Below are positions 33,832 to 42,827 of a stretch of DNA of 43,678 nucleotides, piece after piece. Source of the stretch: Anaerolineales bacterium. GTDB lineage: Bacteria; Chloroflexota; Anaerolineae; Anaerolineales; E44-bin32. A program made the translations under genes and the position numbers. Position 1 is the first letter of the stretch, and the number at the start of each line of letters is the position of its first letter. The stretch lies in assembly GCA_016927115.1 (NCBI GenBank), contig JAFGNH010000044.1:1-43678 (forward strand), in the 5' to 3' direction. The notes under the pieces are model-generated. The model searched no databases. It worked only from the letters and a program-made list of their open reading frames with translations, and had not been told where the DNA came from.

Positions 33832-34239
33832 TCAGGCTTCGCCGCGGGCAGCCTTCTCTTTCAGATCTGGATGTTTATCAAAAACCCACCCGGCGGGCGA
33901 TTGGATCCACAGCACCTCCAGTGGGGTGGCGTGCGGGTTTTCCAGATTGTGATAGGTGCCAGGAGGAATAAAGATTGCATCCTTGGGCGCAATTTCCCAT
34001 GGTTCGCGCTTCTCTCCTATATACACAATTCCACGGCCATTCAGGCAGAAGAAGATTTCTTCCTGTTCATCATGAGCGTGGCCGGGTTCACAAATACCAC
34101 CAGGATCCACTGAAACCATCCCAAAAGTCAGATGCTGCGATTCGACTGTTGTCGGATCTATCAGCTTGAAATTAGTGCGTTCATTCAATCGGATTGGCTC
34201 TACATCGTACGGACTGACTTTCACCGGTTTTCTCGCCAT
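33832..34239 (-). CDS. Cupin-domain protein of the sugar operon
   Basis: 135 aa single cupin barrel. Motif 1 is EPGHAHDEQEEIFFCLNGRGIV with two His and Glu, motif 2 is PKDAIFIPPGTYHNLEN with His. The N-terminal ~35 residues and the C-terminal helix (DKHPDLKEKAARGEA) are extra. It sits between the MBL hydrolase and the first transketolase genes. A metal-dependent isomerase, mutarotase or lactone-handling role is possible but not shown. It is distinct in sequence from the other small cupin in the operon. Confidence 0.85.
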   Translation of the reverse strand: MARKPVKVSPYDVEPIRLNERTNFKLIDPTTVESQHLTFGMVSVDPGGICEPGHAHDEQEEIFFCLNGRGIVYIGEKREPWEIAPKDAIFIPPGTYHNLENPHATPLEVLWIQSPAGWVFDKHPDLKEKAARGEA

Positions 34240-34292
34240 TTACAGCTCCTTGGTTTTTCTTTTTCTGCAGGAAACTTCGTCCCTTCACAATC

Positions 34293-35045
34293 TCACCTGA
34301 TCACACCATCCGGATAGCGCGTATACATCTCCGGGTCATGGCCAGGCAGCAGGATATCTCCCATTGTGGGCAGCCGCTTGATGAATGCCATCACCTCGTA
34401 CAGATCCACATAAAGACCAATCGGGAGCTGTTCTTCGATATTCTTATAAATGAAACAGTTATCACCACACAGGCAAACGGTTCCAGTATTCGTTTCTACC
34501 TGAACAACCATACATCCCGGCGCATGACCACCGACATAATGCACCATAATACCCGGCAGCACTTCATAAAAATCCGTATCAATTACCCGCAACTGATCGT
34601 ACACTCGATTCAGTTTGCGGGAAGAAAATTCTCCATATCCGATAGCCCAGGACGGCAAGTCCATCACCCATTCCAGTTCCTTACGGTGAATGTAGATCAC
34701 AGCCCTCGGAAAGGCATCCACAAAACCGACGTGATCGAAATGTGCATGGGTAAGGATAAGATGAGAAACATCTGATGGCTGAATACCCACCTGCGATAGG
34801 GCACCGATAGGATCCTCAGCTTCCTCCCGCATGACCTCACCGGCAATCCCCAATACTTCTGCATCCTTGAGATCGAAGCTGCTGTCAATCAGCACCACAC
34901 CATCATCAGTACGCATGTAAAAGAGAGGTACTACGCCCTGATGGACGACCGATGGATCGCCTCCCATGTAGAGGTAATCTTCACGGGATGGGACACTCCC
35001 GGTTTTCACAAAGCGCAGTTCCGTTTTTTTATTAATAGCCATCAT
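34293..35045 (-). CDS. MBL-fold hydrolase, lactonase-like
   Basis: 250 aa from the ATG at 35045 with GGAGG five bases upstream; the frame opens at 35060. The metallo-beta-lactamase zinc motif is THAHFDHVG, followed by HRKELEW, the GGHAPGCMVVQVE His and CLCGDNCFIYKN (Asp). The final His is in LLPGHDPEMYTRYPDGVIR. Architecture is closest to the N-acyl-homoserine-lactonase-like group, which opens lactone rings. In this operon a sugar lactone or an ester of the imported sugar is a likely substrate; quorum quenching is the main alternative. Cytosolic, no signal peptide. Confidence 0.88.
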   Translation of the reverse strand: MMAINKKTELRFVKTGSVPSREDYLYMGGDPSVVHQGVVPLFYMRTDDGVVLIDSSFDLKDAEVLGIAGEVMREEAEDPIGALSQVGIQPSDVSHLILTHAHFDHVGFVDAFPRAVIYIHRKELEWVMDLPSWAIGYGEFSSRKLNRVYDQLRVIDTDFYEVLPGIMVHYVGGHAPGCMVVQVETNTGTVCLCGDNCFIYKNIEEQLPIGLYVDLYEVMAFIKRLPTMGDILLPGHDPEMYTRYPDGVIR

Positions 35046-35061
35046 GCCTTCCTCCAGCATC

Positions 35062-36036
35062 TCAGGTACTCTTTCCGAAGCGATCTATACTCACTGCCAG
35101 CAGTAACGTCATCCCCTTGATCACCATCTGATAGTAATCATGTACATTCAACAGAATTAAACCATTGCTTATTATTCCGATAATAAGGACACCCAGAAAC
35201 ACATTCTGGATCTTGCCCTCACCACCAGCGATACTCACGCCCCCCAGAACCACTGCCGTGATCACGTCCATCTCAAATCCATTTCCTGCAGTAGGTTGAG
35301 CGCTGTTAATTCGACCCATCAGGATCATAGCCGCCAGGCCAACAGTCAAACCACTCAGGGCATATGCGATCAACCGGGTTCGGTTGATATCTACACCGCT
35401 TAATCGTGTTGCCTCTTCATTTCCACCGGTTGCATAGAAATAGCGCCCCAACGGAGTATAGTTCAACACAACATAACCGATCAGGAAAAGTGCCAGCATT
35501 ATGATCACAGGCACCGGGATTGGACCTACATACCCTGCTCCCAGGAACTTGAAGGAAGGCGGGAAACTATAGATCGGAATCCCCCCGGTGATCACATAAC
35601 CAATACCCCGGAGTGCTGTCATCATCGCCAGGGTGACAATAAGCGGTGGCACCCTGACATGAATCACCAGCAGAGCATTTATTAATCCAACCATCAGCGC
35701 AACAAGCAGTCCAGCTGTAATAGCTATTGGCACCGGCAGGTCAAACTGATTCATGAACAACGCCGTTACAATACCTGAAAGAGCGAGATTGGAACCAACC
35801 GACAGGTCAATCCCTCCCGCAACCATCAGGAAAGTAGTCCCGACTGCTGCTGTCCCCAGAATCGAAACCTGTCGTGCGACATTGATTAAATTGGATGGTC
35901 GCAGGAAAATCGGTGTCGTAAGAGCGAAAATCAAACTTATACACAGCAATGCAAGCAAAAGACCCCAACCCTGCATCACTGAACGAAGCTTTAAACGAAA
36001 TCTTCTCTGCTTTTTATACTGGTCCATATCACGCAC
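35062..36036 (-). CDS. Ribose-type ABC transporter permease
   Basis: 324 aa from a GTG at 36036 (AGGAG five bases upstream); alternatives are ATG at 36027 and TTG at 36051. About 9-10 membrane helices of the RbsC family. LMVAGGIDLSVGSNLALSGI and the coupling segment YATGGNEEATRLSGVDINRTRL are diagnostic; ITAVVLGGVSIAGGEGKIQNVFLGVL is also typical. As a homodimer it forms the channel for the sugar delivered by the binding protein. It starts 26 bp after the ATPase gene and ends 16 bp before the lactonase gene, all one operon. Confidence 0.93.
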   Translation of the reverse strand: MRDMDQYKKQRRFRLKLRSVMQGWGLLLALLCISLIFALTTPIFLRPSNLINVARQVSILGTAAVGTTFLMVAGGIDLSVGSNLALSGIVTALFMNQFDLPVPIAITAGLLVALMVGLINALLVIHVRVPPLIVTLAMMTALRGIGYVITGGIPIYSFPPSFKFLGAGYVGPIPVPVIIMLALFLIGYVVLNYTPLGRYFYATGGNEEATRLSGVDINRTRLIAYALSGLTVGLAAMILMGRINSAQPTAGNGFEMDVITAVVLGGVSIAGGEGKIQNVFLGVLIIGIISNGLILLNVHDYYQMVIKGMTLLLAVSIDRFGKST

Positions 36037-36062
36037 CTTATCTCCTGACAAATCCTGCCTCC

Positions 36063-37556
36063 TTATTCACCACCACAGGCAAGCTGCAAAAGAGTTTCTT
36101 GGGTTGCCTTTTCCTTCTCCAGTACTGCCATTAACCTGCCCTCAAACATGACCCCGATACGGTCCGACATACCGATAACCTCAGGAAGCTCATCAGAAAT
36201 GATCAGCAGTGCATGCCCTGCAGCTGCCAGTCTTTGCATCAACTGGTAAATTTCTGTCTTGGCCCGGACATCAATTCCTCGTGTAGGTTGGTCAAGAATC
36301 AACAGGGATGATTGTGTTGCCAGCCATTTGGCCAGAACTACCTTCTGCTGGTTGCCGCCACTCAGATAGCGCACCTCCTGAGACGGTCCAGCTGTTACAA
36401 TGCGCAAATCTTCAATTTGACGTTGTGATTCGGCAATTTCAGAACGCTGGTTCAGTAATCCGGATTTTGTGAACGATCGGATGGAAGGCAGGGTAATATT
36501 TTTCTGCAGAGACATACCCAGTAGCAGCCCCTGCTTCTTTCGGTCTTCTGGTATCAAACCAATACCCTGTGCGACTGCATCAGCCGGTCGATGAAGATGG
36601 AGACGAGAACCACGTAACCAAATCTCTCCTTCGGGATAGGTATCCGCACCAAAAATAGCCCTTGCAATCTCTGTTCTCCCCGAGCCCACAAGCCCGAAGA
36701 GGCCAAAGATTTCTCCTTCCCGTATTGAGAAGCTTATCGGATCACCCTCATTCTTGAGTTTCAACCCCTGCACTTGCAGCAGTTCCTTGCCCGACGTATT
36801 GACCGCCTTCGGGTACTGTTCTTCGAATTTATCTCCAACCATCCTTTCAATCAGGTTGTTTCGCTCCGTTTCCGAGCAGGTTAATGTTCCGTTATAGATA
36901 CCATCGCGTAGAATGGACACACAATCACAGATCTCAAATATTTCCTCCAGGCGATGAGAGACATACACTATCGACAGACCGCGATCACGCAGCATGCGAA
37001 TCCTGTCGAAAAGGTGATCGATTTCCTCCACAGTAAGCGCTGCTGTAGCTTCATCCACAATCAGGATGCGGGCCTCTTGGAGCAGTGCAGCAGCCACTGC
37101 AACCATTTGCTGATAAGAAACAGACAGATCCGCAACTTTATCCTCAGGCGAAATTGGCATCCCCAGTTCATCAAGAATCTGCTGAGTGCGATTCCTCATT
37201 GCTTGCTCGGACAACAAACCACACCGCATCCGGATCTCGTGTCCTAAGAAAACATTCTGCGCTACGTTAAGCTGCGGAACCAGGTTCAGGTCCTGATGAA
37301 TTACCTGAATCCCCTCTTGCTTTGCTTTAGCAGGTGTAAGCGGAAGAATCGAACGGCCATCCAGGAAAACTGAACCGTTATCAGGTTGAATTGCCCCGGC
37401 CAGAATTTTAATCAGAGTTGATTTTCCTGCTCCATTTGCACCAATCAAACCGTGCACCTCGCCACTGTTGAACGAGATGCTGACCTGATCCAACGCGCGG
37501 ACCCCGGGGTATTCTTTAAGCAGATTCTCTGTTGATAACGCCCATGATTCCGTCAC
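36063..37556 (-). CDS. Ribose-type ABC transporter ATP-binding protein (two nucleotide-binding domains)
   Basis: 497 aa, RbsA family. Domain 1 has GANGAGKST, LSVSYQQMVAVAAAL and ILIVDEATAALT. Domain 2 has the degenerate Walker A GLVGSGRTEIARA, LSGGNQQKVVLAKWL and LILDQPTRGIDV. Length and motif decay in domain 2 are normal for monosaccharide ATPases. It powers the adjacent permease. It is separated from the binding-protein gene by 123 bp with a strong hairpin, the same layout as in the nucleoside importer of this window. It is a paralogue of that ATPase, with a different operon and transporter class. Confidence 0.94.
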   Translation of the reverse strand: MTESWALSTENLLKEYPGVRALDQVSISFNSGEVHGLIGANGAGKSTLIKILAGAIQPDNGSVFLDGRSILPLTPAKAKQEGIQVIHQDLNLVPQLNVAQNVFLGHEIRMRCGLLSEQAMRNRTQQILDELGMPISPEDKVADLSVSYQQMVAVAAALLQEARILIVDEATAALTVEEIDHLFDRIRMLRDRGLSIVYVSHRLEEIFEICDCVSILRDGIYNGTLTCSETERNNLIERMVGDKFEEQYPKAVNTSGKELLQVQGLKLKNEGDPISFSIREGEIFGLFGLVGSGRTEIARAIFGADTYPEGEIWLRGSRLHLHRPADAVAQGIGLIPEDRKKQGLLLGMSLQKNITLPSIRSFTKSGLLNQRSEIAESQRQIEDLRIVTAGPSQEVRYLSGGNQQKVVLAKWLATQSSLLILDQPTRGIDVRAKTEIYQLMQRLAAAGHALLIISDELPEVIGMSDRIGVMFEGRLMAVLEKEKATQETLLQLACGGE

Positions 37557-37632
37557 CAGTCAATCATCCTCCACATTTCCCTTGATCCGATCCTGGTGTC
37601 AAAAAAGCTGATCGAATATTCTTGAATATCTG

Positions 37633-37661
37633 GTGGAGAGGAAATACTATTCCCTCTCCAC
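37633..37661 (-). promoter_or_regulatory. Intercistronic stem-loop after the sugar-binding protein gene
   Basis: GTGGAGAGG (37633-37641) and CCTCTCCAC (37653-37661) form a 9-bp stem, extendable by GAA/TTC with a one-base bulge. No T-run follows on the minus strand. A second small inverted repeat (ATATTC-GAATAT) follows. Position matches the hairpin in the BMP operon, suggesting differential expression of binding protein over ATPase. Confidence 0.55.
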
Positions 37662-37679
37662 GTTTCATGCATAAGTAGA

Positions 37680-38675
37680 TTATTCTTCTGTGTAGAACTG
37701 GTCGAGATTCATCTCTGTGACTGCTACCGGGACGATTTCCATGCTGGAGGGTACGAACTCATTCATCACCATGCGAATGGCCATTTCCATCTCCAGGCGT
37801 CCGTGATTGTAAGGATCAATCGATGCCGTGCCGCGATATACGGTACCCTCAGCGATTTTGCTCAGTGCTTCCTGCGATGCGTTGACCCCGAAAATTCCGA
37901 AATCATCGCTTGCAAGCCCGGCCGATTCCACAGCAGCCAGTGCTCCAAGACAACCTTCATCGTTGTAGCATACAAAGACTTTTACATCCGGGTTGGCTTG
38001 CAGAATCGTCTCAGCAGCGTTCAGACCAAGTTCTGCTGTATCCGCAGCCGCCTCTGCCACAATCTCAGCACCAGGTGAGAATGTAGACAGTGCATCCCGC
38101 ATCCCTTCAGTCCGATCAATATCGAATTCGGTCTTATCCCAGATCAACAGGGCTACATCCGCACTACCACCAAGTTCATTATTGATCCACTCCGCTGCCA
38201 TTTCTCCTGCTGTGAACCCCATGCCATATGTACTTATCCCCGAATGCAAATCCTGTGAATTCAATAGGTTGTAATGGGCGATTACCTTTATCCCTTCGCG
38301 CCGAGCAGCCAGAATTACTTCATCTAACGTTGGAGGATCAATCGCAGTAATAATGAAAGCATCAATACCCATTTGTGTCCAATTTTCAATTGCAGCGACC
38401 TGTGCCGTCACATCCTCTTTGGGATCAACCTCCAACACTTGAACATTGACTCCCGGATATTCAGCGGCCATATCCTTGTATCCTCGACTGAGTTCAACAA
38501 AATACGGTTGTACCAGCCCCATGGTCATAATGCCTATCTGCATTTCCTGCTGCTCAGCAGATTCCCCAACCTCTGCCGGCACCTCTGCATCCGCCGGAGC
38601 AGCTGTTGAACAGGATGTCAGCAGCAGTAGAACCGACAGCAAGATCAGCGTAAATCTCTTCCAATGAGTATACAT
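37680..38675 (-). CDS. Periplasmic-type sugar-binding lipoprotein (Peripla_BP_4)
   Basis: 331 aa from the ATG at 38675 with GGAGG six bases upstream; the frame remains open to 38807 but the extra residues would bury the signal peptide. The signal peptide (KRFTLILLSVLLLLTSC) ends in lipobox LTSC, so it is a membrane-anchored lipoprotein. The mature domain IGIMTMGLVQPYFVELSRGYKDMA, FIITAIDPPTLDEVILAARREGIKVIAH and VFVCYNDEGCLGALAAVESAG are those of ribose/xylose-type binding proteins. It is the first gene of a 12-gene operon and defines its substrate as a sugar, identity unknown. Confidence 0.92.
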   Translation of the reverse strand: MYTHWKRFTLILLSVLLLLTSCSTAAPADAEVPAEVGESAEQQEMQIGIMTMGLVQPYFVELSRGYKDMAAEYPGVNVQVLEVDPKEDVTAQVAAIENWTQMGIDAFIITAIDPPTLDEVILAARREGIKVIAHYNLLNSQDLHSGISTYGMGFTAGEMAAEWINNELGGSADVALLIWDKTEFDIDRTEGMRDALSTFSPGAEIVAEAAADTAELGLNAAETILQANPDVKVFVCYNDEGCLGALAAVESAGLASDDFGIFGVNASQEALSKIAEGTVYRGTASIDPYNHGRLEMEMAIRMVMNEFVPSSMEIVPVAVTEMNLDQFYTEE

Positions 38676-39025
38676 TTGTTTCCTCCAGTTGATTTTTCTT
38701 TGAATATGAATGGACTGCCCATTCGTATTTTCTGAAAACGAAGAACAGCCAATTACTGCAGATCCTGTATATTCGATTCCATTAATTTTACTTTGTGCCA
38801 TAGACATCCCTTCACTTGATAGTTATGCATTCCGCTAAGATTGTGAACAACCCCGATCTAAACTGTTTTCTACTAATCAATGGGAAACTGCCGTGAATCA
38901 TCCAGCTACAGCAACACTGCCGTAACACTTATGTTTATTTATCAACAATCTTCTCTTTGCTGCATGGATAAGGAGTAACCTTTTAAACTCCATTTAATTT
39001 ATTCCTCAATGCCCCCTCTTCTACT
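38676..39025 (-). other. Long (~350-nt) 5' leader of the sugar operon
   Basis: From the predicted transcription start near 39025 to the ATG at 38675 is about 350 nt. It holds a 31-codon frame (ATG at 38995, MEFKRLLLIHAAK..., stop near 38900) with GAGG about ten bases upstream, and an in-frame extension of the binding protein from 38807. No known riboswitch was recognised. The length hints at post-transcriptional control or an additional internal promoter. Confidence 0.4.
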
Positions 39026-39031
39026 CTCCAG

Positions 39032-39060
39032 ATTATATAGCAGGTTCACTTGAATGTCAA
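39032..39060 (-). promoter_or_regulatory. Consensus sigma-70 promoter of the sugar operon
   Basis: On the minus strand TTGACA (39055-39060) and TATAAT (39032-39037) are exact consensus hexamers with the optimal 17-bp spacer. A perfect promoter in front of a catabolic operon implies repressor control, probably by the divergent XRE-cupin protein. Confidence 0.85.
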
Positions 39061-39091
39061 CATGGTTTAATTCATTTCAATCATGTTTAAT
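39061..39091. promoter_or_regulatory. Direct repeats next to the sugar-operon -35
   Basis: CATGGTTTAAT (39061) and CATGTTTAAT (39082) begin 21 bp apart, two helical turns, directly upstream of the -35 of the sugar promoter. A related GGTTGAATT lies at 39190-39198 near the start of the regulator transcript. Candidate operator sites. Confidence 0.4.
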
Positions 39092-39136
39092 AATACGTCC
39101 GTGATAATGCCTAATTTTACCCATTCACTCACTAAA

Positions 39137-39152
39137 ACTGATAGAAATCAGT
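39137..39152. promoter_or_regulatory. Inverted repeat abutting the regulator promoter
   Basis: ACTGAT and ATCAGT are perfect 6-bp arms separated by AGAA. The site ends one base before the -35 of the regulator gene. It suits an XRE-type dimer and may mediate autoregulation. Confidence 0.45.
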
Positions 39153-39153
39153 C

Positions 39154-39182
39154 TTGACCGATCGGAAAAGGTTTGTCATAAT
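39154..39182 (+). promoter_or_regulatory. Sigma-70 promoter of the XRE-cupin regulator
   Basis: TTGACC (39154-39159) and CATAAT (39177-39182) are spaced by 17 bp, each matching 5 of 6 consensus bases. The start codon is about 45 nt past the expected transcription start. Confidence 0.75.
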
Positions 39183-39233
39183 TAAATCAGGTTGAATTAG
39201 TTTGAGAGTACAGCCCAAGGAAGGAGTCGCACA

Positions 39234-39782
39234 ATGGCAAACCCGGGGTACAAAATGCGCAAAGCCCGAAAAGCAAAAGATATGACTCTATCTGATCTCG
39301 CAAATAAAACTGACCTGACCAGTAGCCTACTGAGTCAGGTCGAACGAGGCCTGGCAGATCCTTCACTCAGTTCCTTGCGCAAAATCGCCACAGCTCTGGA
39401 TGTACCGCTGGCGTACTTTTTTATCGAAGGAAAAGATACTGAAGAGATAATGCATGAAGCGGATCGGAGCACTCTGGTTTCCAAGCAGCGAAGTGTATCC
39501 TATGAATTTCTGTCCAATAATAAAAGCAGCCAGCTGGAATTCCTGCACCTTCGCATCCAGCCCGGCGGATATTCTGCTTCGGAGTTTGACACCCATACCG
39601 GCGAAGAATGCATTTATGTCCAGAAGGGAACGCTGACATTATCCATCAATGATCTGGAATACCAGCTTAAACCCGGTGATAGTATTCATTTTAAAAGCGA
39701 AACCCCCCATCGATGGGTCAATACCGGACAGGATGATGCGGTTGTGTTCAGCGTGGTAACACCAGCTAAATCATGGTCTTAG
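39234..39782 (+). CDS. XRE-family transcriptional regulator with C-terminal cupin sensor domain
   Basis: 182 aa. Residues 8-62 form a lambda-repressor-like helix-turn-helix (MRKARKAKDMTLSDLANKTDLTSSLLSQVERGLADPSLSSLRKIATALDV). Residues about 105-175 form a cupin domain (FDTHTGEECIYVQKGTLTLSINDLEYQLKPGDSIHFKSETPHRW) with metal-binding His and Glu. The family includes PuuR- and SinR-like regulators that sense small ligands through the cupin. AGGAAGGAG precedes the ATG. It is divergent from the sugar operon and most likely represses it until the sugar or a derivative binds. Operator candidates lie in the 170-bp region between the promoters. Confidence 0.92.
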   Translation: MANPGYKMRKARKAKDMTLSDLANKTDLTSSLLSQVERGLADPSLSSLRKIATALDVPLAYFFIEGKDTEEIMHEADRSTLVSKQRSVSYEFLSNNKSSQLEFLHLRIQPGGYSASEFDTHTGEECIYVQKGTLTLSINDLEYQLKPGDSIHFKSETPHRWVNTGQDDAVVFSVVTPAKSWS

Positions 39783-39982
39783 ACCCCGGACCACTTTGTT
39801 TTCTGCCTGAAACCGGTTCGCCAGCCTTTTCAACTTCAATTTCTTTTATTATTTTTTATTTTGCTGAACACCAGGCTTTTGCTTCTAAAGAACATTTCCC
39901 TGCCTGAAACGGGGGATGTTGAAACCTTACCGAAAAGTACACGCAGCCTGTTTTACCATGCAATGCATCAGCAATCCTTGTA

Positions 39983-40036
39983 GAAAAAAATAATAAATAA
40001 ACCAGCCGGAGCCGTGTCTAAAAACACAGCCCCGGC
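39983..40036 (-). terminator. Strong rho-independent terminator of the chemoreceptor gene
   Basis: On the minus strand a 13-bp stem (40005-40017 with 40024-40036, two G-U pairs) closes a 6-nt TTTTAG loop. A T-rich tract with seven consecutive T follows. It lies 36 bp past the mcp stop codon and also separates it from the convergent regulator gene. Confidence 0.88.
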
Positions 40037-40071
40037 ATTGGATAACAACCGCTTCTGAAAAGCAGTATCAG

Positions 40072-42519
40072 TTACTGCTGAGGAAGACCTTCTGAATAAT
40101 GATCATCCAGAGAGTCATCGTTCTCGGTGTCAACAGCACTTGTAATAACAAACCGGTCTATCTGCTGCTGGAGCGATTTCGCCATATCCGCCAGGCTGGC
40201 CGCTGCTGCGGTAACCTCCTCTACCTGAGCGCTCATCTCTTCAGTTGAAGCACTCACTTCTTCAGTTGCAGCAGAATTCTCTTCACTAACACCCGCTATC
40301 GATTCCATCGCTATCCCTACCTCACTGGAGACAGCGGTCATTTGATCCGATGCGATTGTATTATCTTCCACAACTTCCGAGACTTCTCTCATAGAATGCG
40401 TAAGTTGATCTGCGTCTGCGGAGATTAGCTGAGCGGACTCAGCAATCTCTCCCACCTGTTTGTTCACCTTATCAACAACTTCCTGAATCTTCCGCAGCGC
40501 TTCACCGGCATCAGTAGCTGTTTGGACACCACGAGATACTTCCTCCGTGCTTTCATCTGCAGCCCTGACAACATCACTCACTACCTCCTGAATGCCCTGA
40601 ATAAGCAGAGCGATCTCCTGAGTAGCCTGTGCGGATTTTTCTGCCAGCTGCCTCACCTGATCAGCCACGACGGTAAACCCCTTGCCGTGTTCCCCCGCAC
40701 GTGCTGCTTCAATAGCAGCATTTAATGCCAGGAGGTTAGTTTGAGAGGCAATATCATCGATGGTCTTAACTATGGCTCCGATCTCGTCCGATCGCGCTCC
40801 CACCACCTCTACTCTGCTGACAAGCTCTTCCATTCGTCTCTGAATGGATTGAACAACTTCCAGGTTCTGCCCGACAGTATCAGCCCCTTCCTTTGCAGAC
40901 GTTGAAGCTTCTTCCGATCCCTCTACACCAGAACGGGCATTCTCAGCAACCCTATAGATGCTTTCTGTAATGCTGGAGGCATATTCAACTGCGGTGGTGA
41001 CAGCATTGGATTGTCGTTCCGTACCTTCAGTAACCTTACTGACAAACTTCGCGAGCTCAGCCATTGAAATCCCGGTCTGGTTTACGCTTGAAGTTTGTTC
41101 TCCTATCCCGACTGCCACCTGCTGAATAGTCTGTGTAATCTGATCCGTAGCATGTTGTGCCTGCTCTGCAGTCAAAGAGAGCTGTGCTGCTGCACCACCC
41201 ACCTGCCTGGTTGAAAGAGAGACCTGGCTGATGAGATTCCGCAGATTGTCCGACATCCGGCGGTAAGATACACCAAGCGCGTCTGCCTCTGAGAAGGGAT
41301 TAATCTTGCGGCTGAAGTCGCCTTCCGCAAGTTGGTTCGTCACTTCTGCCATCTCCTTGAAGTATCCAATCATGTTCTGGAAGGCCTTTGCAAGAGCTCC
41401 AACCTCATCGTCTCTTTCCATTTCAAGGTCCTGGTTTATCTCACCAACAGCGATTCTATCTGCCACATCCACCAGGATGTCGAGAGGATGTACAAGAATA
41501 CGGTTAATAATGAGATACACCAGTCCGATCATGATCACAAACAGGAATACCATCATAATCCCCATTGCTGCGAGTAAATCTTTTGAGCCCTGTTTCACTT
41601 CGCCGGCCGATACCGAAAAAACCATGTACCAGTTATTTTCGATATTCTCTGTTGGCAAGGTGATCTTCTTTCCTACAAAAAATCGTTCTTCACCATCTGC
41701 ATTCTCTGCGAAGAATGTTTCTTCTCCTGCAATGATCCTTGAGGTGATCGGACTGAAAAGCGAAACACTCTCTTCATTCAGAATATTATCCGTGTTCGGA
41801 TGAGCAATCAGCATTCCCCGATCATCAAAAAATAGCAGGTATCCGGTTTCACCAACCACCTGGTTTTGTACAAAAATTTCAGTAAAATAATCCATCTGCG
41901 GAGCAACGATAGCAGCACCAACTACCTCCTCACCAGAACGAACCGGTTCGGCAATCACAAAAATCGGATTTCCCCGCAGGATGCTGGGGTACACAACACT
42001 GATAAAATCTTCGATTCCGGCAAAAGAGGCTGCGATATAAGTCTTATCACTACCCTTTCCCAACGTTTTCCCATCAACCGTGTCCACAAAAAATGACCCG
42101 CTGGTAATATCAACTACTTCGCCGTTTATCTGTATCTGAAACGCTTCATTCTCCTTGAACTTTGCTGCCAGAGGAAAATTCTCATGATAGCCATAGGCAC
42201 TGTAGAAGCTTTCCACAAACTCAGATGCTTTTGTCCGCTTCTCTTCATCCTGAGGATCCATACATGCTTCAACAACATCCTTATTTCCGGCAATCATGCG
42301 TGTTAAACTGAATTGATCGGATATCCAAGTTTCAAGAGCATTATCGACTTCATCAAGAATGGACATTCCGAGGTTTGTAGCATTTTCAATCTCCTGCTGA
42401 CGCATTTCACGGAAAACGACGTATACCGCAGCACCGGCAACAACCGATATGATTAACAGAATATTCAGAATAATTCGTAACGCTATCTTCTTTCCAAAAA
42501 CGGTAAATAATCTTTTCAT
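40072..42519 (-). CDS. Methyl-accepting chemotaxis protein with dCache-type sensor
   Basis: 815 aa. A cytosolic start and first membrane helix (about 12-35) precede an extracellular double-Cache-like sensor (about 45-310; [33 protein letters not shown]). The second helix is about 318-342, then HAMP ([45 protein letters not shown]) and a long signalling domain. The hairpin tip [43 protein letters not shown] is intact and contacts CheA/CheW. No CheR-binding pentapeptide at the C-terminus. Ligand unknown; the adjacent sugar operon makes a sugar plausible. Chemotaxis implies the cell has flagella or pili, but no motility genes are here. Confidence 0.95.
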   Translation of the reverse strand: MKRLFTVFGKKIALRIILNILLIISVVAGAAVYVVFREMRQQEIENATNLGMSILDEVDNALETWISDQFSLTRMIAGNKDVVEACMDPQDEEKRTKASEFVESFYSAYGYHENFPLAAKFKENEAFQIQINGEVVDITSGSFFVDTVDGKTLGKGSDKTYIAASFAGIEDFISVVYPSILRGNPIFVIAEPVRSGEEVVGAAIVAPQMDYFTEIFVQNQVVGETGYLLFFDDRGMLIAHPNTDNILNEESVSLFSPITSRIIAGEETFFAENADGEERFFVGKKITLPTENIENNWYMVFSVSAGEVKQGSKDLLAAMGIMMVFLFVIMIGLVYLIINRILVHPLDILVDVADRIAVGEINQDLEMERDDEVGALAKAFQNMIGYFKEMAEVTNQLAEGDFSRKINPFSEADALGVSYRRMSDNLRNLISQVSLSTRQVGGAAAQLSLTAEQAQHATDQITQTIQQVAVGIGEQTSSVNQTGISMAELAKFVSKVTEGTERQSNAVTTAVEYASSITESIYRVAENARSGVEGSEEASTSAKEGADTVGQNLEVVQSIQRRMEELVSRVEVVGARSDEIGAIVKTIDDIASQTNLLALNAAIEAARAGEHGKGFTVVADQVRQLAEKSAQATQEIALLIQGIQEVVSDVVRAADESTEEVSRGVQTATDAGEALRKIQEVVDKVNKQVGEIAESAQLISADADQLTHSMREVSEVVEDNTIASDQMTAVSSEVGIAMESIAGVSEENSAATEEVSASTEEMSAQVEEVTAAAASLADMAKSLQQQIDRFVITSAVDTENDDSLDDHYSEGLPQQ

Positions 42520-42676
42520 ATTTAAGTTTTAATTCCCTTCTATTCTCTGACAGAGCACCTGTCATGTCCTGGCAGGAGATACTGAACCCTCCCTTACTCC
42601 AGGTTAATCTTCGGATCTCTCGTTTATGCCTGAGCTTCCTCTACGCCACATAAAAAGTGCGGATGCGTCATAATTA

Positions 42677-42827
42677 TTGACAATCCAGAGACCTACATAG
42701 TGTAAGGTGACCCTTCGTGAATATATATAAAAGGAAAATTAAATCAGGATAAAAACAGAAGAAAACGGTTTACACACTTCCTTAATACAATTCTTCACCT
42801 GCATGGGTTACTTTCCCCCATGTTTTT
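42677..42827 (+). ncRNA. Candidate small RNA (promoter plus intrinsic terminator, no ORF)
   Basis: TTGACA (42677-42682) and TGTAAG (42701-42706) have an 18-bp spacer. About 100 nt downstream CATGGG (42802-42807) and CCCATG (42817-42822) form a stem followed by TTTTT. A transcript of about 110 nt would start near 42713. No covariance or expression evidence is available. Confidence 0.25.

Noticed and set aside
35062..38675. Calling the importer a true ribose system (rbsABC)
   Set aside because: No ribokinase or RbsD is present; only the transporter class is supported.
37680..38807. Longer 375-aa version of the sugar-binding protein
   Set aside because: It would place 44 polar residues before the lipoprotein signal peptide; the ATG at 38675 has a strong GGAGG.
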